NCBI GenBank assembly: GCA_905182095.1 | Contig: CAJJAQ010000020.1 | Coordinates: forward strand, 1-64,000 | DNA: 64,000 nucleotides | From: an uncultured Pseudomonadales bacterium | GTDB lineage: Bacteria; Pseudomonadota; Gammaproteobacteria; Pseudomonadales; Azotimanducaceae | Direction: 5' to 3' | In this document: positions 55,475-63,719 of the stretch, piece after piece | Position numbering within the stretch: the stretch's first letter is position 1 | Layout: every line of letters starts with the position of its first letter | Made by a program: the position numbers and the translations under genes | The notes under the pieces: model-generated | Told to the model about the DNA's origin: nothing | Database searches by the model: none | Seen by the model: only the letters and a program-made list of their open reading frames with translations

Positions 55475-56212
55475 GGGACGAGAGTTCCTCTTTAAATTTG
55501 GGCAATGCAGATCAATTCAACCGCAATCAACCACCTTCCCCAAACTGCAAAAGTATGGAGTCAGCCAACATGCGACGATGCGCACGTTAAGCATAAGCCA
55601 TACTTAAAAGTAATAGAAAATCGTTGTGGGACAACAGAAGGCGGCGATTATGGAGGAACATCGCACAGCTGTCTCCCTAATATCACATCTTCTTTATACC
55701 CTTTGAGCGTTTAGTACGTACTTTTGGCGTTTAGGTGCACAATAGACGCGGTATTGCCTTGGGCAAAGCGCAAATTATCGTGCATGCGATCGTGCATGCG
55801 ATCGTGCATACAAGAGTCCGCTGCGGAATTTGTGGCGACTAAAAGCAAAAGCTCAATGAAATTTGTCAGCCCTATTGGTCAAAAGCAGGGGTGGCAGGCA
55901 GTGATGGCAAGTAGTGGTGGCAAGTAGTGGTGGTAAACAAATGGATAAGCTCGTTTATCTTCGCTGTGGGGTCGGGCTTTAAATCTGCCTATATGCAGCG
56001 CAAAACTAGAACACTAGGACAGTCACTAGCAAAAATACCCAAAACTTCTGCAAATCACATAATTTGGCCGGCCAATCAGGCAACCTAAGCCTATGTGTAG
56101 TAAGGTCTCGACGACACACTTGGGGTTTTGGAGAAAACAATCTTCACTTTAGAATTGTTTCTCTCTGACGTATGCACCAGAATAGCGCGAAGGATTTGCA
56201 ACCTGTAGTTAA
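55475..56212. other. non-coding stretch between typA and the glnA control region
   Basis: No gene is supported. The stretch holds two short tandem repeats (ATCGTGCATGCG at 55777 onward and CAAGTAGTGGTGG near 55908-55933). It should also contain the typA promoter, which I could not fix. The glnA NtrC site begins at 56213. Confidence 0.5.
55777..55809. repeat. 12-bp tandem repeat made of palindromes
   Basis: Nearly three copies of ATCGTGCATGCG. Each copy contains the palindromes GCATGC and CGATCG across the junction, so the tract can form cruciform-like structures. Confidence 0.85.
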
Positions 56213-56229
56213 TGCACCGTTATGGTGCA
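56213..56229. promoter_or_regulatory. NtrC binding site upstream of glnA
   Basis: TGCACC-N5-GGTGCA, an exact match to the NtrC enhancer consensus, lies about 60 bases upstream of a sigma-54 promoter. A half-matching site (TGCACC followed by weaker half) is at 56173-56189. This is the layout of nitrogen-regulated glnA promoters. Confidence 0.88.
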
Positions 56230-56288
56230 AGCGCTGACAGACCTCAGATATAAGCGCCTACACACGGTGACCTTGATGCATGCAAGGA

Positions 56289-56304
56289 TGGCACATATAT
56301 TGCT
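56289..56304 (+). promoter_or_regulatory. sigma-54 promoter of glnA
   Basis: TGGCAC-N5-TTGCT matches the -24/-12 consensus of RpoN promoters exactly. Transcription would start near 56316, leaving a leader of about 115 bases before the glnA ATG. Confidence 0.88.
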
Positions 56305-56430
56305 TTCTTTACTGAGAGATAATGAGCAAATCAGCGGGATCAGCCTCGATGAGTTTTGCCAGTCGAATTGCATTGGCAATCGGCAATCCTTAACTAGCGC
56401 TGATACATATATAAAAGGAGATCTTAAAAT

Positions 56431-57441
56431 ATGAAATCTAAACTTGAGTACATTTGGCTCGATGGTTATCAACCTACTCAAAGCCTACGCAGCAAGACAC
56501 AGGTACGTGACAACTTTGGCGGCACCTTAGAAGAGTGCCCTATGTGGTCTTTCGACGGCAGCTCAACAGAACAAGCCGAAGGCGGCGACTCTGATTGCCT
56601 ACTTAAGCCAGTAGCGATCTATCCAGACCCCGATCGCCAAAACGCGTTCTTAGTAATGACTGAAGTGCTCAATGCCGATGGTACACCTCACGTATCTAAT
56701 GGCCGAGCCACCATCGACGACGATGATGAAGATTTTTGGTTTGGTTTTGAACAAGAATATTTCTTGTGGGATCCCGATACTAACTTGCCTCCCGGTTTCC
56801 CACATGGCGGATTCCCTGCAGCTCAAGGCCCATATTACTGCTCAGTAGGCGCTGCAAACACTTTTGGGCGTGACTGTGTAGAAGAGCATTTTGATATTTG
56901 CTTAGAAGCTGGCCTAAACGTAGAAGGCATCAATGCCGAAGTAGCAGCAGGACAGTGGGAATTCCAAATTTTCGCCAAAAGCGCTAAAAGAGCCGGCGAC
57001 GAAACATGGATTGCACGTTATCTACTAGAACGTACTGGCGAAAAGTTCGGTTACGTTATCAACTGGCATCCAAAGCCTCTTGGCGATACAGACTGGAATG
57101 GATCTGGTATGCACGCGAACTTCTCGAACGAAGCTATGCGTACATCAGGTAAAGAAGAAACCTTTACCAAGATTTGTGAAAGCTTTGGCCGCAATATTCA
57201 GAGACACATCAGTGTTTACGGCGCAGAGAACGATCAGCGATTAACCGGTAAGCATGAAACTCAGTCTATTGACCAGTTCAGCTACGGCATCTCAGATAGA
57301 GGCGCGTCTATCCGTATTCCAATCACTACTCATACAGATGGCTGGATAGGACGATTAGAAGACAGAAGAACTGCTTCTAACGCAGACCCATACAAAGTGG
57401 CTGCGGCAATCGTGAAAACCACGAAGGAAGGATTGGCATAA
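56431..57441 (+). CDS. glnII: glutamine synthetase, type II (eukaryote-like)
   Basis: Makes glutamine from glutamate, ammonia and ATP. The 336-residue length and motifs are those of GSII (octa/decameric eukaryotic-like GS, bacterial GlnII), not the 470-residue GSI. WSFDGSSTEQ lies at 39-48, FGFEQEYF at 104-111, GINAEVAAGQWEFQ at 166-179, NGSGMHANFS at 223-232, and DRGASIRIP near 292 with LEDRRTASN after it. AAGGAG stands upstream of the ATG. An NtrC site and a sigma-54 promoter control it, and a terminator follows. GSII is not adenylylated, so activity control would differ from GSI. Confidence 0.93.
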   Translation: MKSKLEYIWLDGYQPTQSLRSKTQVRDNFGGTLEECPMWSFDGSSTEQAEGGDSDCLLKPVAIYPDPDRQNAFLVMTEVLNADGTPHVSNGRATIDDDDEDFWFGFEQEYFLWDPDTNLPPGFPHGGFPAAQGPYYCSVGAANTFGRDCVEEHFDICLEAGLNVEGINAEVAAGQWEFQIFAKSAKRAGDETWIARYLLERTGEKFGYVINWHPKPLGDTDWNGSGMHANFSNEAMRTSGKEETFTKICESFGRNIQRHISVYGAENDQRLTGKHETQSIDQFSYGISDRGASIRIPITTHTDGWIGRLEDRRTASNADPYKVAAAIVKTTKEGLA

Positions 57442-57471
57442 CCTATTAGGTAACAGCCGATCATCCAGCGA

Positions 57472-57508
57472 CTTGCACCCTCAGGTAATCTGAGGGTGCA
57501 AGTTTCTT
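57472..57508 (+). terminator. terminator after the glutamine synthetase gene
   Basis: CTTGCACCCTCAG and CTGAGGGTGCAAG form a perfect 13-base stem with a GTAAT loop, followed by TTTCTT, 30 bases past the stop. The stem happens to contain TGCACC/GGTGCA, but with a different spacing from the NtrC site. Confidence 0.9.
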
Positions 57509-57645
57509 ACCACACCCCTGCCAATTTCCAAGCGCCTCACCTTCTCAGACAAACAAAGTCTTACGTCTAAATAGCATTAACGCTTAGCAAACCTTAAGAC
57601 ATTGCCCTACCTCAAGAATACCCACTGAGTCACTATTAAGTCTCT

Positions 57646-57775
57646 AAAACGCCTTCAAAAAAGAGCCCTCAATAAAACGCCTTCAATAAAGAGCAAGCCG
57701 TCTATTACAACCTGCCTCTTTAAACCTATCTTTCTGATCTAATTTTTTTCAACCTGCCTTTTTAAACCGTTTTTT
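57646..57775. repeat. two short direct duplications before the hypothetical gene
   Basis: A 21-base segment around ACGCCTTCAAAAAAGAGC is repeated 28 bases later with one difference, and a 19-base segment around CAACCTGCCTCTTTAAACC is repeated 42 bases later with one difference. They fill most of the gap between the glnII terminator and the next gene. Confidence 0.75.
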
Positions 57776-57803
57776 TACCATAAGCATAAGGAGTAGAAAC
57801 ATT

Positions 57804-58742
57804 TTGCCGCTGCGAACATTCGCTTTGCTGATATGCCAATTTATGCCGCTTTTTGTGTTGAATCAAAGCAGAGCAACTGAGATTGAACCGCCAAACGTCA
57901 CAAAAGAAGTCAGCCTACAAACTCGACTAGAAAACGAGAACAGCGATGACAAAGGAAATGAGCAAGGAAAAAAAGAATACCGGGACAAGGCGGGAAATGG
58001 TAAAAATGAAAAAGAGGAAGGAAAAGGAAAAGGAAAAGGAAAAGGAAAAGAAGAAGCCTTCGTGACTGAGGGTCGCAACCACTCTTGCGCAAGGAACAAA
58101 AGTCGGAACAAGTGCGTGGTAGTGGACTGTGCCTGCGCAACAACTTGGCTAACTGCGCAACCCAGCTTTGCAAACGGCAACCGGCCTGATCACTCTCATA
58201 GTCATTTTTCTACCCCTCGCCTGCAGCAACCCCAGCGCCATGAACAGCAACCTTTGCGCCAACTCACAGATCAATTACCTAGTCCAGATCAGCGCTTATT
58301 AGGCAGTCTTGTGCCTTGGGTCCAGACCAATGTAATGGATGCACAAGTACCACGAGAAACTGGCACAGCACCTGTTACACCGCCACCAGCAAGTGACACC
58401 GGCGCTCCGATGCTGGAAACAACATCAACGCCTTTGGCAGCCACCATTGCAATCGTCCACCCAACAGTTGGTGAAGTACTGCGAAGCAATTCCGGCATGC
58501 TGAATATTGTAATTGCTGTGCATACTGAACCTGCATCTAGCCAAACACTTCAGGAACCGCTGAACAAAATCTTCTTGGACGGTAAGTTAGTTGCCTCAGG
58601 CACCGGTACAACATTCCAAGTATTCGAAATCGATCGAGGTACTCACACTTTAGTGGCAACTGCGAACAATGGTGACCAACGGATACAACAAAGCCAATCC
58701 ATAACTTTTACCCTACTGCGTCATTCCACCCCTCAGCACTAA
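57804..58742 (+). CDS. secreted protein of the glnA-ntrB intergene position
   Basis: A 312-residue exported protein from a TTG with AAGGAG at 57788-57793. The N terminus is a weak signal (LRTFALLICQFMPLFVL). The middle is disordered, with a charged KGKGKGKGKE run from a hexanucleotide repeat, and Pro/Gln-rich parts. The folded C terminus (about 215-305: IAIVHPTVGEVLRSNSGMLNIVIAVHT ... KIFLDGKLVASGTGTTF ... RGTHTLVATANNGDQ) is an Ig-like beta domain also seen in the DUF4124-type protein found between glnA and ntrB in Pseudomonas. The DUF4124 head itself is not recognisable. Function unknown. Confidence 0.65.
   Translation: MPLRTFALLICQFMPLFVLNQSRATEIEPPNVTKEVSLQTRLENENSDDKGNEQGKKEYRDKAGNGKNEKEEGKGKGKGKGKEEAFVTEGRNHSCARNKSRNKCVVVDCACATTWLTAQPSFANGNRPDHSHSHFSTPRLQQPQRHEQQPLRQLTDQLPSPDQRLLGSLVPWVQTNVMDAQVPRETGTAPVTPPPASDTGAPMLETTSTPLAATIAIVHPTVGEVLRSNSGMLNIVIAVHTEPASSQTLQEPLNKIFLDGKLVASGTGTTFQVFEIDRGTHTLVATANNGDQRIQQSQSITFTLLRHSTPQH
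58021..58050 (+). repeat. hexanucleotide repeat in the glnA-ntrB intergene protein
   Basis: Five perfect copies of GAAAAG encode alternating Gly-Lys. The six-base period would change length without breaking the frame. Confidence 0.92.
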
Positions 58743-59130
58743 TGCCCTCTGCGTAAGGCCGGCTAACTCAAGATTGATTTGAACGCAAAAAATAAGAATG
58801 GCTTGAACTCAAAGTAATAGAGAAACGATTCTTAAGATACAACTTGACCTTTTTTAGAGCACGCCCTATTTTGGTGCAGTAAACGAATTTTTGCGCTAAA
58901 AAATGCCTCGGCGGTTTGCCTCCTATTAATGGTTCTTAGCAAATTTGCTCAGCCTTACCCAGAAATACTCCTTATCCGAGGTTTATCTGGAGCAAAACCG
59001 CGCAGAGAACGAAAAAATACGAGGCTAATAGGCAATAAGTCGCTGCACATAGGTCTAATGACGTTAATTTTTCTTAACTAGTGGTGTCGGCCTAATTATT
59101 GCTAGTTAAATTAGGTCAACTGGGCGAAAC
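58743..59130. other. 388-base gap before ntrB
   Basis: No gene is seen. A single GGTGCA half-site lies near 58872, but its partner half is poor, so it is not a convincing NtrC site. The ntrBC promoter should be here and could not be fixed. Confidence 0.45.
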
Positions 59131-60249
59131 ATGAATCAAGCAAAACAGACATACAAAGATCATCTAAAAAATCCGGCATTAAGCGGACTTTTAGACAGCT
59201 TAGTCACCGCCGTTATCCTTCTCGATGAAGATTTGCGCGTGCGCCTAGTGAATGCATCCGCCGAAAGCCTATTACACATCTCAGCCTCGCAGATTAATGG
59301 CGATTCTTTAGACCAAATCATTATCAAATCTGATGACCTAATCAAATCTTTGCAAGGCGCTTTAGACAACGGCCAACCCTTCACCGCCAGGGATATTCGT
59401 CTGCAGCTACCTGAAAGTGTGGTGGAACAAATTGATCTGACAGTGACAAATTTCGAGCGCCCACGGGGCCTGCTATTAGAGATGCACCCAACCAGTCGAC
59501 TCAATGCAATTAGTCAAAACAGTTCTTTAGAGTCGCAACAAGAAACGACCCGCAGCCTTATTCGCGGTCTTGCCCATGAAGTAAAAAACCCTTTGGGAGG
59601 CATTAGAGGCGCAGCGCAACTTCTAGACAGAGCACTGCCCAGTGAGGAACTGCAAGAATATACCCAGATTATTATTGCCGAAGCTGACCGTCTTCGCGAT
59701 TTAGTCGATCGCATGTTGGGACCTTGGCAGCCGTTAACACTGAAGCCCGTTATCATTGCCGAAATTGCTGACAGAGTGATCAATATTCTGAATGTGGAAT
59801 TTGGACCAAATATAAATTGGCTTAGAGACTACGACCCTAGTCTGCCGACGGTAGAAGGCGACCAAGATCAATTGATCCAGTCGGTGCTCAACATTGCACG
59901 CAACGCCTGCGAGGCAATGGTCAATACAAACAACCCAAAAATAACGATTAAAACCAGGGTCAGCCGTCAGTTTACCATTGGCAACAAGCGCCATAAGTCA
60001 GTGCTGCAACTAGACGTATCTAATAATGGCCCAAGCATTGAGCCAAACTTTATTGAACAAATTTTTTTTCCCATGATCAGTACCCGGGCTAATGGCTCTG
60101 GGTTGGGGTTGTCTATTACGCAAAACATAATTAGTCGGCATGAAGGCGCGGTACAGGTGAACAGTAAAACTGGCATCACCACCTTTTCAATATTTCTCCC
60201 GTTCTCCCCGGCAGTGAATGAAGTACAACAAATAGGAACTAACAAATGA
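59131..60249 (+). CDS. ntrB: nitrogen regulation sensor kinase NtrB
   Basis: Sensor kinase/phosphatase of the NtrBC pair, controlled by PII proteins. 372 residues: a PAS-like domain (about 18-120), the dimerisation-phosphorylation helix with His149 in GLAHEVKNPLGGIRGAAQLL, and an ATPase domain with IARNACEAM (N box), GPSIEPNF and NGSGLGLSITQNI (G boxes). No membrane helix, as expected for NtrB. It overlaps ntrC by four bases. Confidence 0.95.
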   Translation: MNQAKQTYKDHLKNPALSGLLDSLVTAVILLDEDLRVRLVNASAESLLHISASQINGDSLDQIIIKSDDLIKSLQGALDNGQPFTARDIRLQLPESVVEQIDLTVTNFERPRGLLLEMHPTSRLNAISQNSSLESQQETTRSLIRGLAHEVKNPLGGIRGAAQLLDRALPSEELQEYTQIIIAEADRLRDLVDRMLGPWQPLTLKPVIIAEIADRVINILNVEFGPNINWLRDYDPSLPTVEGDQDQLIQSVLNIARNACEAMVNTNNPKITIKTRVSRQFTIGNKRHKSVLQLDVSNNGPSIEPNFIEQIFFPMISTRANGSGLGLSITQNIISRHEGAVQVNSKTGITTFSIFLPFSPAVNEVQQIGTNK

Positions 60250-61634
60250 ATGGACACGTATGGGTTATCGATGATGACAGCGCCATTCGCTGGGTCTTAG
60301 ATAGAGCCTTGAGTCAGGCGAGCATTCCAATTACCGCCTTTAATACGGCTGATCAAGCCCTCCACCACCTCAACGACGAGTCGCCGTTAGCCATCATCAC
60401 CGACATTAGAATGCCGGGCACATCGGGCTTGGAATTTTTAGAACAAGTGCAAATCACTCACCCTGACGTGCCCATCATCATCATGACCGCTCACTCAGAT
60501 TTGCAAAGTGCTGTGCACAGCTTTGAACGTGGCGCTTTCGAATATTTACCTAAGCCTTTTGATGTAGACGATGCAGTAGCTGTAGTACAGCGCGCCATTG
60601 CACACACAAAAGAAGTAGAACCCCTTGCCAGTGTGAAGCCTGAAGTACCCACGGAAATTATCGGTAAAGCGCCGGCAATGCAGGAAGTGTTTAGAGCCAT
60701 TGGGCGTTTGTCGTCATCCAACGTCAGTGTGCTCATTAACGGGCCATCCGGGTCAGGTAAAGAACTCGTTGCCAGGGCATTGCACCGCCACTCACCCAGA
60801 CAAAGCGGCCCCTTTGTGGCGCTGAATGTAGCTGCAATACCCAATGAGCTGATTGAAAGCGAACTATTTGGCCATGAAAAAGGCGCTTTCACTGGTGCTA
60901 CGCAACGGCGTATGGGGCGTTTTGAACAAGCCGATCACGGCACACTATTTTTAGACGAGATTGGTGACATGCCCTCGTCAGCGCAAACCCGATTGCTACG
61001 GGTACTTGCAGAGAATGAGTTCTATCGAGTTGGTGGGCACCAGTCAGTGCAAGTAGATGTAAGGATAATTGCAGCCACCCATCAAAACCTCGAAATCTTG
61101 GTAGAAAGAGGCTCCTTCCGTGAAGACCTTTTCCACCGCCTAAATGTTATCCGCGTGCATGTGCCAGCGCTCGCTGAGCGCCGTGAAGATATTCCATTGT
61201 TAGCACAACACTTTCTCGACAATGCGGCCATTGAGCTGGGTGACGAGTCTAAGCGTTTGGATCCTGCCACCTCGGAGTATTTGTCTTTATTGCCATGGCC
61301 TGGAAATGTTCGCCAGTTAGAAAACACCTGCCGATGGCTACAGGTAATGGCCAGCTCACGAGTTATTCTGATAGAAGATTTACCTCCAGAGCTACAGCAA
61401 AATATTGAGGGCAAAAGCGATGCCGACTGGGAGGTTGGGTTGGAGCTTTGGGTTAGCCAATTGCTAGATGACGCCAACGGTAAACCTGTTCTTGAAATCG
61501 CCATGCCACGCTTCGAGCGAGTTATTATCAACGCAGCGCTAAGAAAAAGTAGCGGGCGTAAAAAAGATGCAGCAGAGCTATTGGGCTGGGGACGCAACAC
61601 ACTGACCCGAAAAATGCAGGAATTAGACTACTAG
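60246..61634 (+). CDS. ntrC: nitrogen regulation response regulator NtrC
   Basis: Sigma-54-dependent activator of nitrogen genes. 462 residues: a receiver with the phospho-acceptor Asp53 (ITDIRMPG) and Lys103 (LPKPF), an AAA+ domain with Walker A GPSGSGKE at 166-173 and the sigma-54-contacting GAFTGA at 213-218, and a Fis-type helix-turn-helix at the C terminus (SGRKKDAAELLGWGRNTLTRKMQEL). The exact NtrC site and sigma-54 promoter before the GSII gene 4 kb away are its natural target. Confidence 0.96.
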   Translation: MNGHVWVIDDDSAIRWVLDRALSQASIPITAFNTADQALHHLNDESPLAIITDIRMPGTSGLEFLEQVQITHPDVPIIIMTAHSDLQSAVHSFERGAFEYLPKPFDVDDAVAVVQRAIAHTKEVEPLASVKPEVPTEIIGKAPAMQEVFRAIGRLSSSNVSVLINGPSGSGKELVARALHRHSPRQSGPFVALNVAAIPNELIESELFGHEKGAFTGATQRRMGRFEQADHGTLFLDEIGDMPSSAQTRLLRVLAENEFYRVGGHQSVQVDVRIIAATHQNLEILVERGSFREDLFHRLNVIRVHVPALAERREDIPLLAQHFLDNAAIELGDESKRLDPATSEYLSLLPWPGNVRQLENTCRWLQVMASSRVILIEDLPPELQQNIEGKSDADWEVGLELWVSQLLDDANGKPVLEIAMPRFERVIINAALRKSSGRKKDAAELLGWGRNTLTRKMQELDY

Positions 61635-61661
61635 CCGTATGCTAGTTGCCGGAATAGCTAA

Positions 61662-61701
61662 GGCATAAGCCAAGGGTTTATGCCCCAACGCCGGCTTGGC
61701 A
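61662..61701 (+). terminator. overlapping hairpins after ntrC
   Basis: GGCATAA/TTATGCC (61662-61668 with 61678-61684) and GCCAAG/CTTGGC (61669-61674 with 61696-61701) can form, but not together. There is no T-run; termination is only possible. Confidence 0.3.
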
Positions 61702-61789
61702 AGAAGCATGATGAATACGCGACACGGCAACTGCATAAAGGGGCAAATACACAAGAGACCCTAAGGCTATTAGCGCGCTACAATGCGCT

Positions 61790-62251
61790 ATGAATGTCGT
61801 CCTCTATCAACCTGAAATCCCACAAAATACCGGCAATATTATTCGCATTTGCGCCAATACCGGGGCCAAATTGCACCTGGTAAAACCGTTTGGATTTGAG
61901 TGGGATGACAAGCGTCTTCGAAGAGCAGGCTTGGACTATCACGAATTGGCTTTGGTATCTCTTTACGACAGTTTCGAAGAATGCCAAGAGGCCTTAGCGG
62001 ACACACGTTGGTTTGCATTAACTACAAAAGCAAAGAGAAGCTATGCAGAAGTTAGCTTTCTTGCGAACGATACAGTTTTGTTTGGACAAGAGACCAAGGG
62101 GCTGCCGACGAGTATTGCGCAAAGCCTAACTGAAGAACAAAAGTTACGCATTCCAATGCAAGCAACATCGCGCAGCATTAACCTGGCCAACTCGGTTGCT
62201 ATCACTTTGTACGAAGGTTGGCGCCAACAAAATTTCGACGGACTACTTTAA
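61790..62251 (+). CDS. trmL: tRNA (cytidine/uridine-2'-O-)-methyltransferase TrmL
   Basis: SPOUT-class methyltransferase that modifies the wobble base of tRNA-Leu. 153 residues: VVLYQPEIPQNTGNIIRICANTGAKLHLV at the start, LFGQETKGLPTSIAQS (about 104-119) and the knot region IPMQATSRSINLANSVAITLYE (about 124-145) carry the SAM-binding trefoil knot. It follows ntrC by about 155 bases on the same strand, as in related genomes. Confidence 0.95.
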   Translation: MNVVLYQPEIPQNTGNIIRICANTGAKLHLVKPFGFEWDDKRLRRAGLDYHELALVSLYDSFEECQEALADTRWFALTTKAKRSYAEVSFLANDTVLFGQETKGLPTSIAQSLTEEQKLRIPMQATSRSINLANSVAITLYEGWRQQNFDGLL

Positions 62252-62351
62252 ACCAGTTGCAATCGACTGTTATTTTAAGCGATAGCGGTTCTAAATAGGT
62301 TTGCAAGCCAGTCCATCCTGTTGCTGCAGCATCAGTACTCGCGAATCGCCC

Positions 62352-62894
62352 TCAATGAGTGGTGATTTCAGTTCCGTCCTGCTGATCTTCCCCACCCGCT
62401 TGACTTGCCTGTTCGCGCTGCTCACGCTCTTGCATGGCCTGCACATACAACGACTCAAAATTTACTTGAGCTAATTGCAAAGCCGGAAAACCGCCTTTAA
62501 CAACCAAATTGTCTATTGTTTCGCGCAAATAAGGGAACAGTGTATTTGGACAAGCAATGCCAATTATCTGGCTCAACTGAGGCGCGTCAGCACCCTGAAT
62601 TAAGAAAATACCGCCCTGTTGAACTTCAACAATAAAGGCCACCATCTCTTCTTCCAAGGTAGCCGTTACGGTGGCAGTTAAAACCACTTCTTGTAAATCG
62701 TCACCCAAAGGGTTGGCGCGGGTATTAATGTCTACCTTAATCTCTGGTCGCCACTGCTTTATAAACACTTCCGGAGAATTCGGCGACTCAAAGGATGAAT
62801 CTTTTAGAAACAGACGCTCAATACGAAACTGCACTTGGGTTTTTTCGCCGCTGTTAGCCTCAACCTTATCGCCGCTATCTTGACTTTCACTCAT
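62352..62894 (-). CDS. secB: protein-export chaperone SecB
   Basis: Tetrameric chaperone that keeps secreted proteins unfolded for SecA. 180 residues, somewhat longer than the usual 155 because of a charged N-terminal tail (about 1-20) and an acidic C-terminal tail. The core FRIERLFLKDSSFESPNSPEVFIKQWRPE, TATVTATLEEEMVAFIVEVQQGGIF and CPNTLFPYLRETIDNLVVKGGFPALQLAQVNFE is typical. It follows the rhodanese gene directly; the grxC gene usual between them is absent. Confidence 0.96.
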   Translation of the reverse strand: MSESQDSGDKVEANSGEKTQVQFRIERLFLKDSSFESPNSPEVFIKQWRPEIKVDINTRANPLGDDLQEVVLTATVTATLEEEMVAFIVEVQQGGIFLIQGADAPQLSQIIGIACPNTLFPYLRETIDNLVVKGGFPALQLAQVNFESLYVQAMQEREQREQASQAGGEDQQDGTEITTH

Positions 62895-62898
62895 TCTG

Positions 62899-63315
62899 TT
62901 AACTCTTTACTACTGGTAAATTTTGTCCGCGCCACTCTGAATAACCACCCATTAAGCGCGATACATTTGTGAAGCCATTCTTCTTCAGTAAAGTACCCGC
63001 GGTGCCAGAATGCTGACCCATTTTGCAGGCCACAATGATAGGTCGCTCTTTATGCTTGGAAAGCTCGCTCAACTTTTCTTCCAAACTTGCGTAAGGAATA
63101 TTCACTGCGTCAACAATGTGCCCATCGGCAAATTCAGCTTTGTCGCGCACGTCTAAGATCAATGCATTTTGAGCATTGACCATGCGGACCAGTTCTTGTG
63201 TTCCGATTGTTGCTCCCCCACGACCCGCTTCGTTGCGGATAAAGAGCCCCAAAAGTATTATGAAAGCACCCACTAGAAGCGGATGCGCACCGATAAATGT
63301 AAAAAACGATTCCAT
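62899..63315 (-). CDS. yibN: membrane-anchored rhodanese, YibN-like
   Basis: A 138-residue protein with one N-terminal membrane helix (HPLLVGAFIILLGLFI, 11-26) and a cytoplasmic rhodanese domain (about 38-135). LILDVRDKAEFADGHIVDAVNIPY is the family start and the active loop is ACKMGQHSG with Cys97. It would transfer sulfur to an unknown acceptor. The place between gpmI and secB is that of yibN in E. coli. It stands four bases ahead of secB, so the two are one operon. Confidence 0.92.
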   Translation of the reverse strand: MESFFTFIGAHPLLVGAFIILLGLFIRNEAGRGGATIGTQELVRMVNAQNALILDVRDKAEFADGHIVDAVNIPYASLEEKLSELSKHKERPIIVACKMGQHSGTAGTLLKKNGFTNVSRLMGGYSEWRGQNLPVVKS

Positions 63316-63719
63316 TGTTCTCGCCTAAATATTGCGCGGCCGAGTATACACTTGTGGCTGCCTTAACGGGATCACTGATATAGAGAATTTTTCCTTCGCA
63401 GCTCGCCAACTTAATGCCGGGGCAAAATTGCAAATTGAAGCCCACAGCGTTACCTAGCAGCGACTTTCTAGGCAGTATTTGCAATCAAAGTTTTCATCTC
63501 CTCGGGGTGTGATTTATTGTTAAACTGCCTCTTCCAGTTTTGCACACAAAAGACTTCTCTGACCAATCAGCGATTAGTAAATGGGCCTGTTTTGAAAAAG
63601 AATATGCCTGGTTATTTTCGCTGGGCTCTTCTTCTCACAGCAAAGAGCAAGGCAAAGATTTAGCTGAAGGTAAGAAGCTAGCAAACCACCAATAAGAGTA
63701 CCCTAGGAGTTACCAAGCC
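63316..63719. other. 404-base divergent promoter region
   Basis: It lies between yibN (left) and gpmI (right). No gene, RNA or clear promoter box was found. Confidence 0.45.

Noticed and set aside
57472-57502. TGCACC/GGTGCA inside the palindrome after glnII as an NtrC operator
   Set aside because: The spacing between the halves is wrong for NtrC, and the long perfect stem with a T-run is better explained as a terminator.
58866-58880. GGTGCA half-site before ntrB as a second NtrC site
   Set aside because: The partner half matches only about three of six positions at the required spacing.
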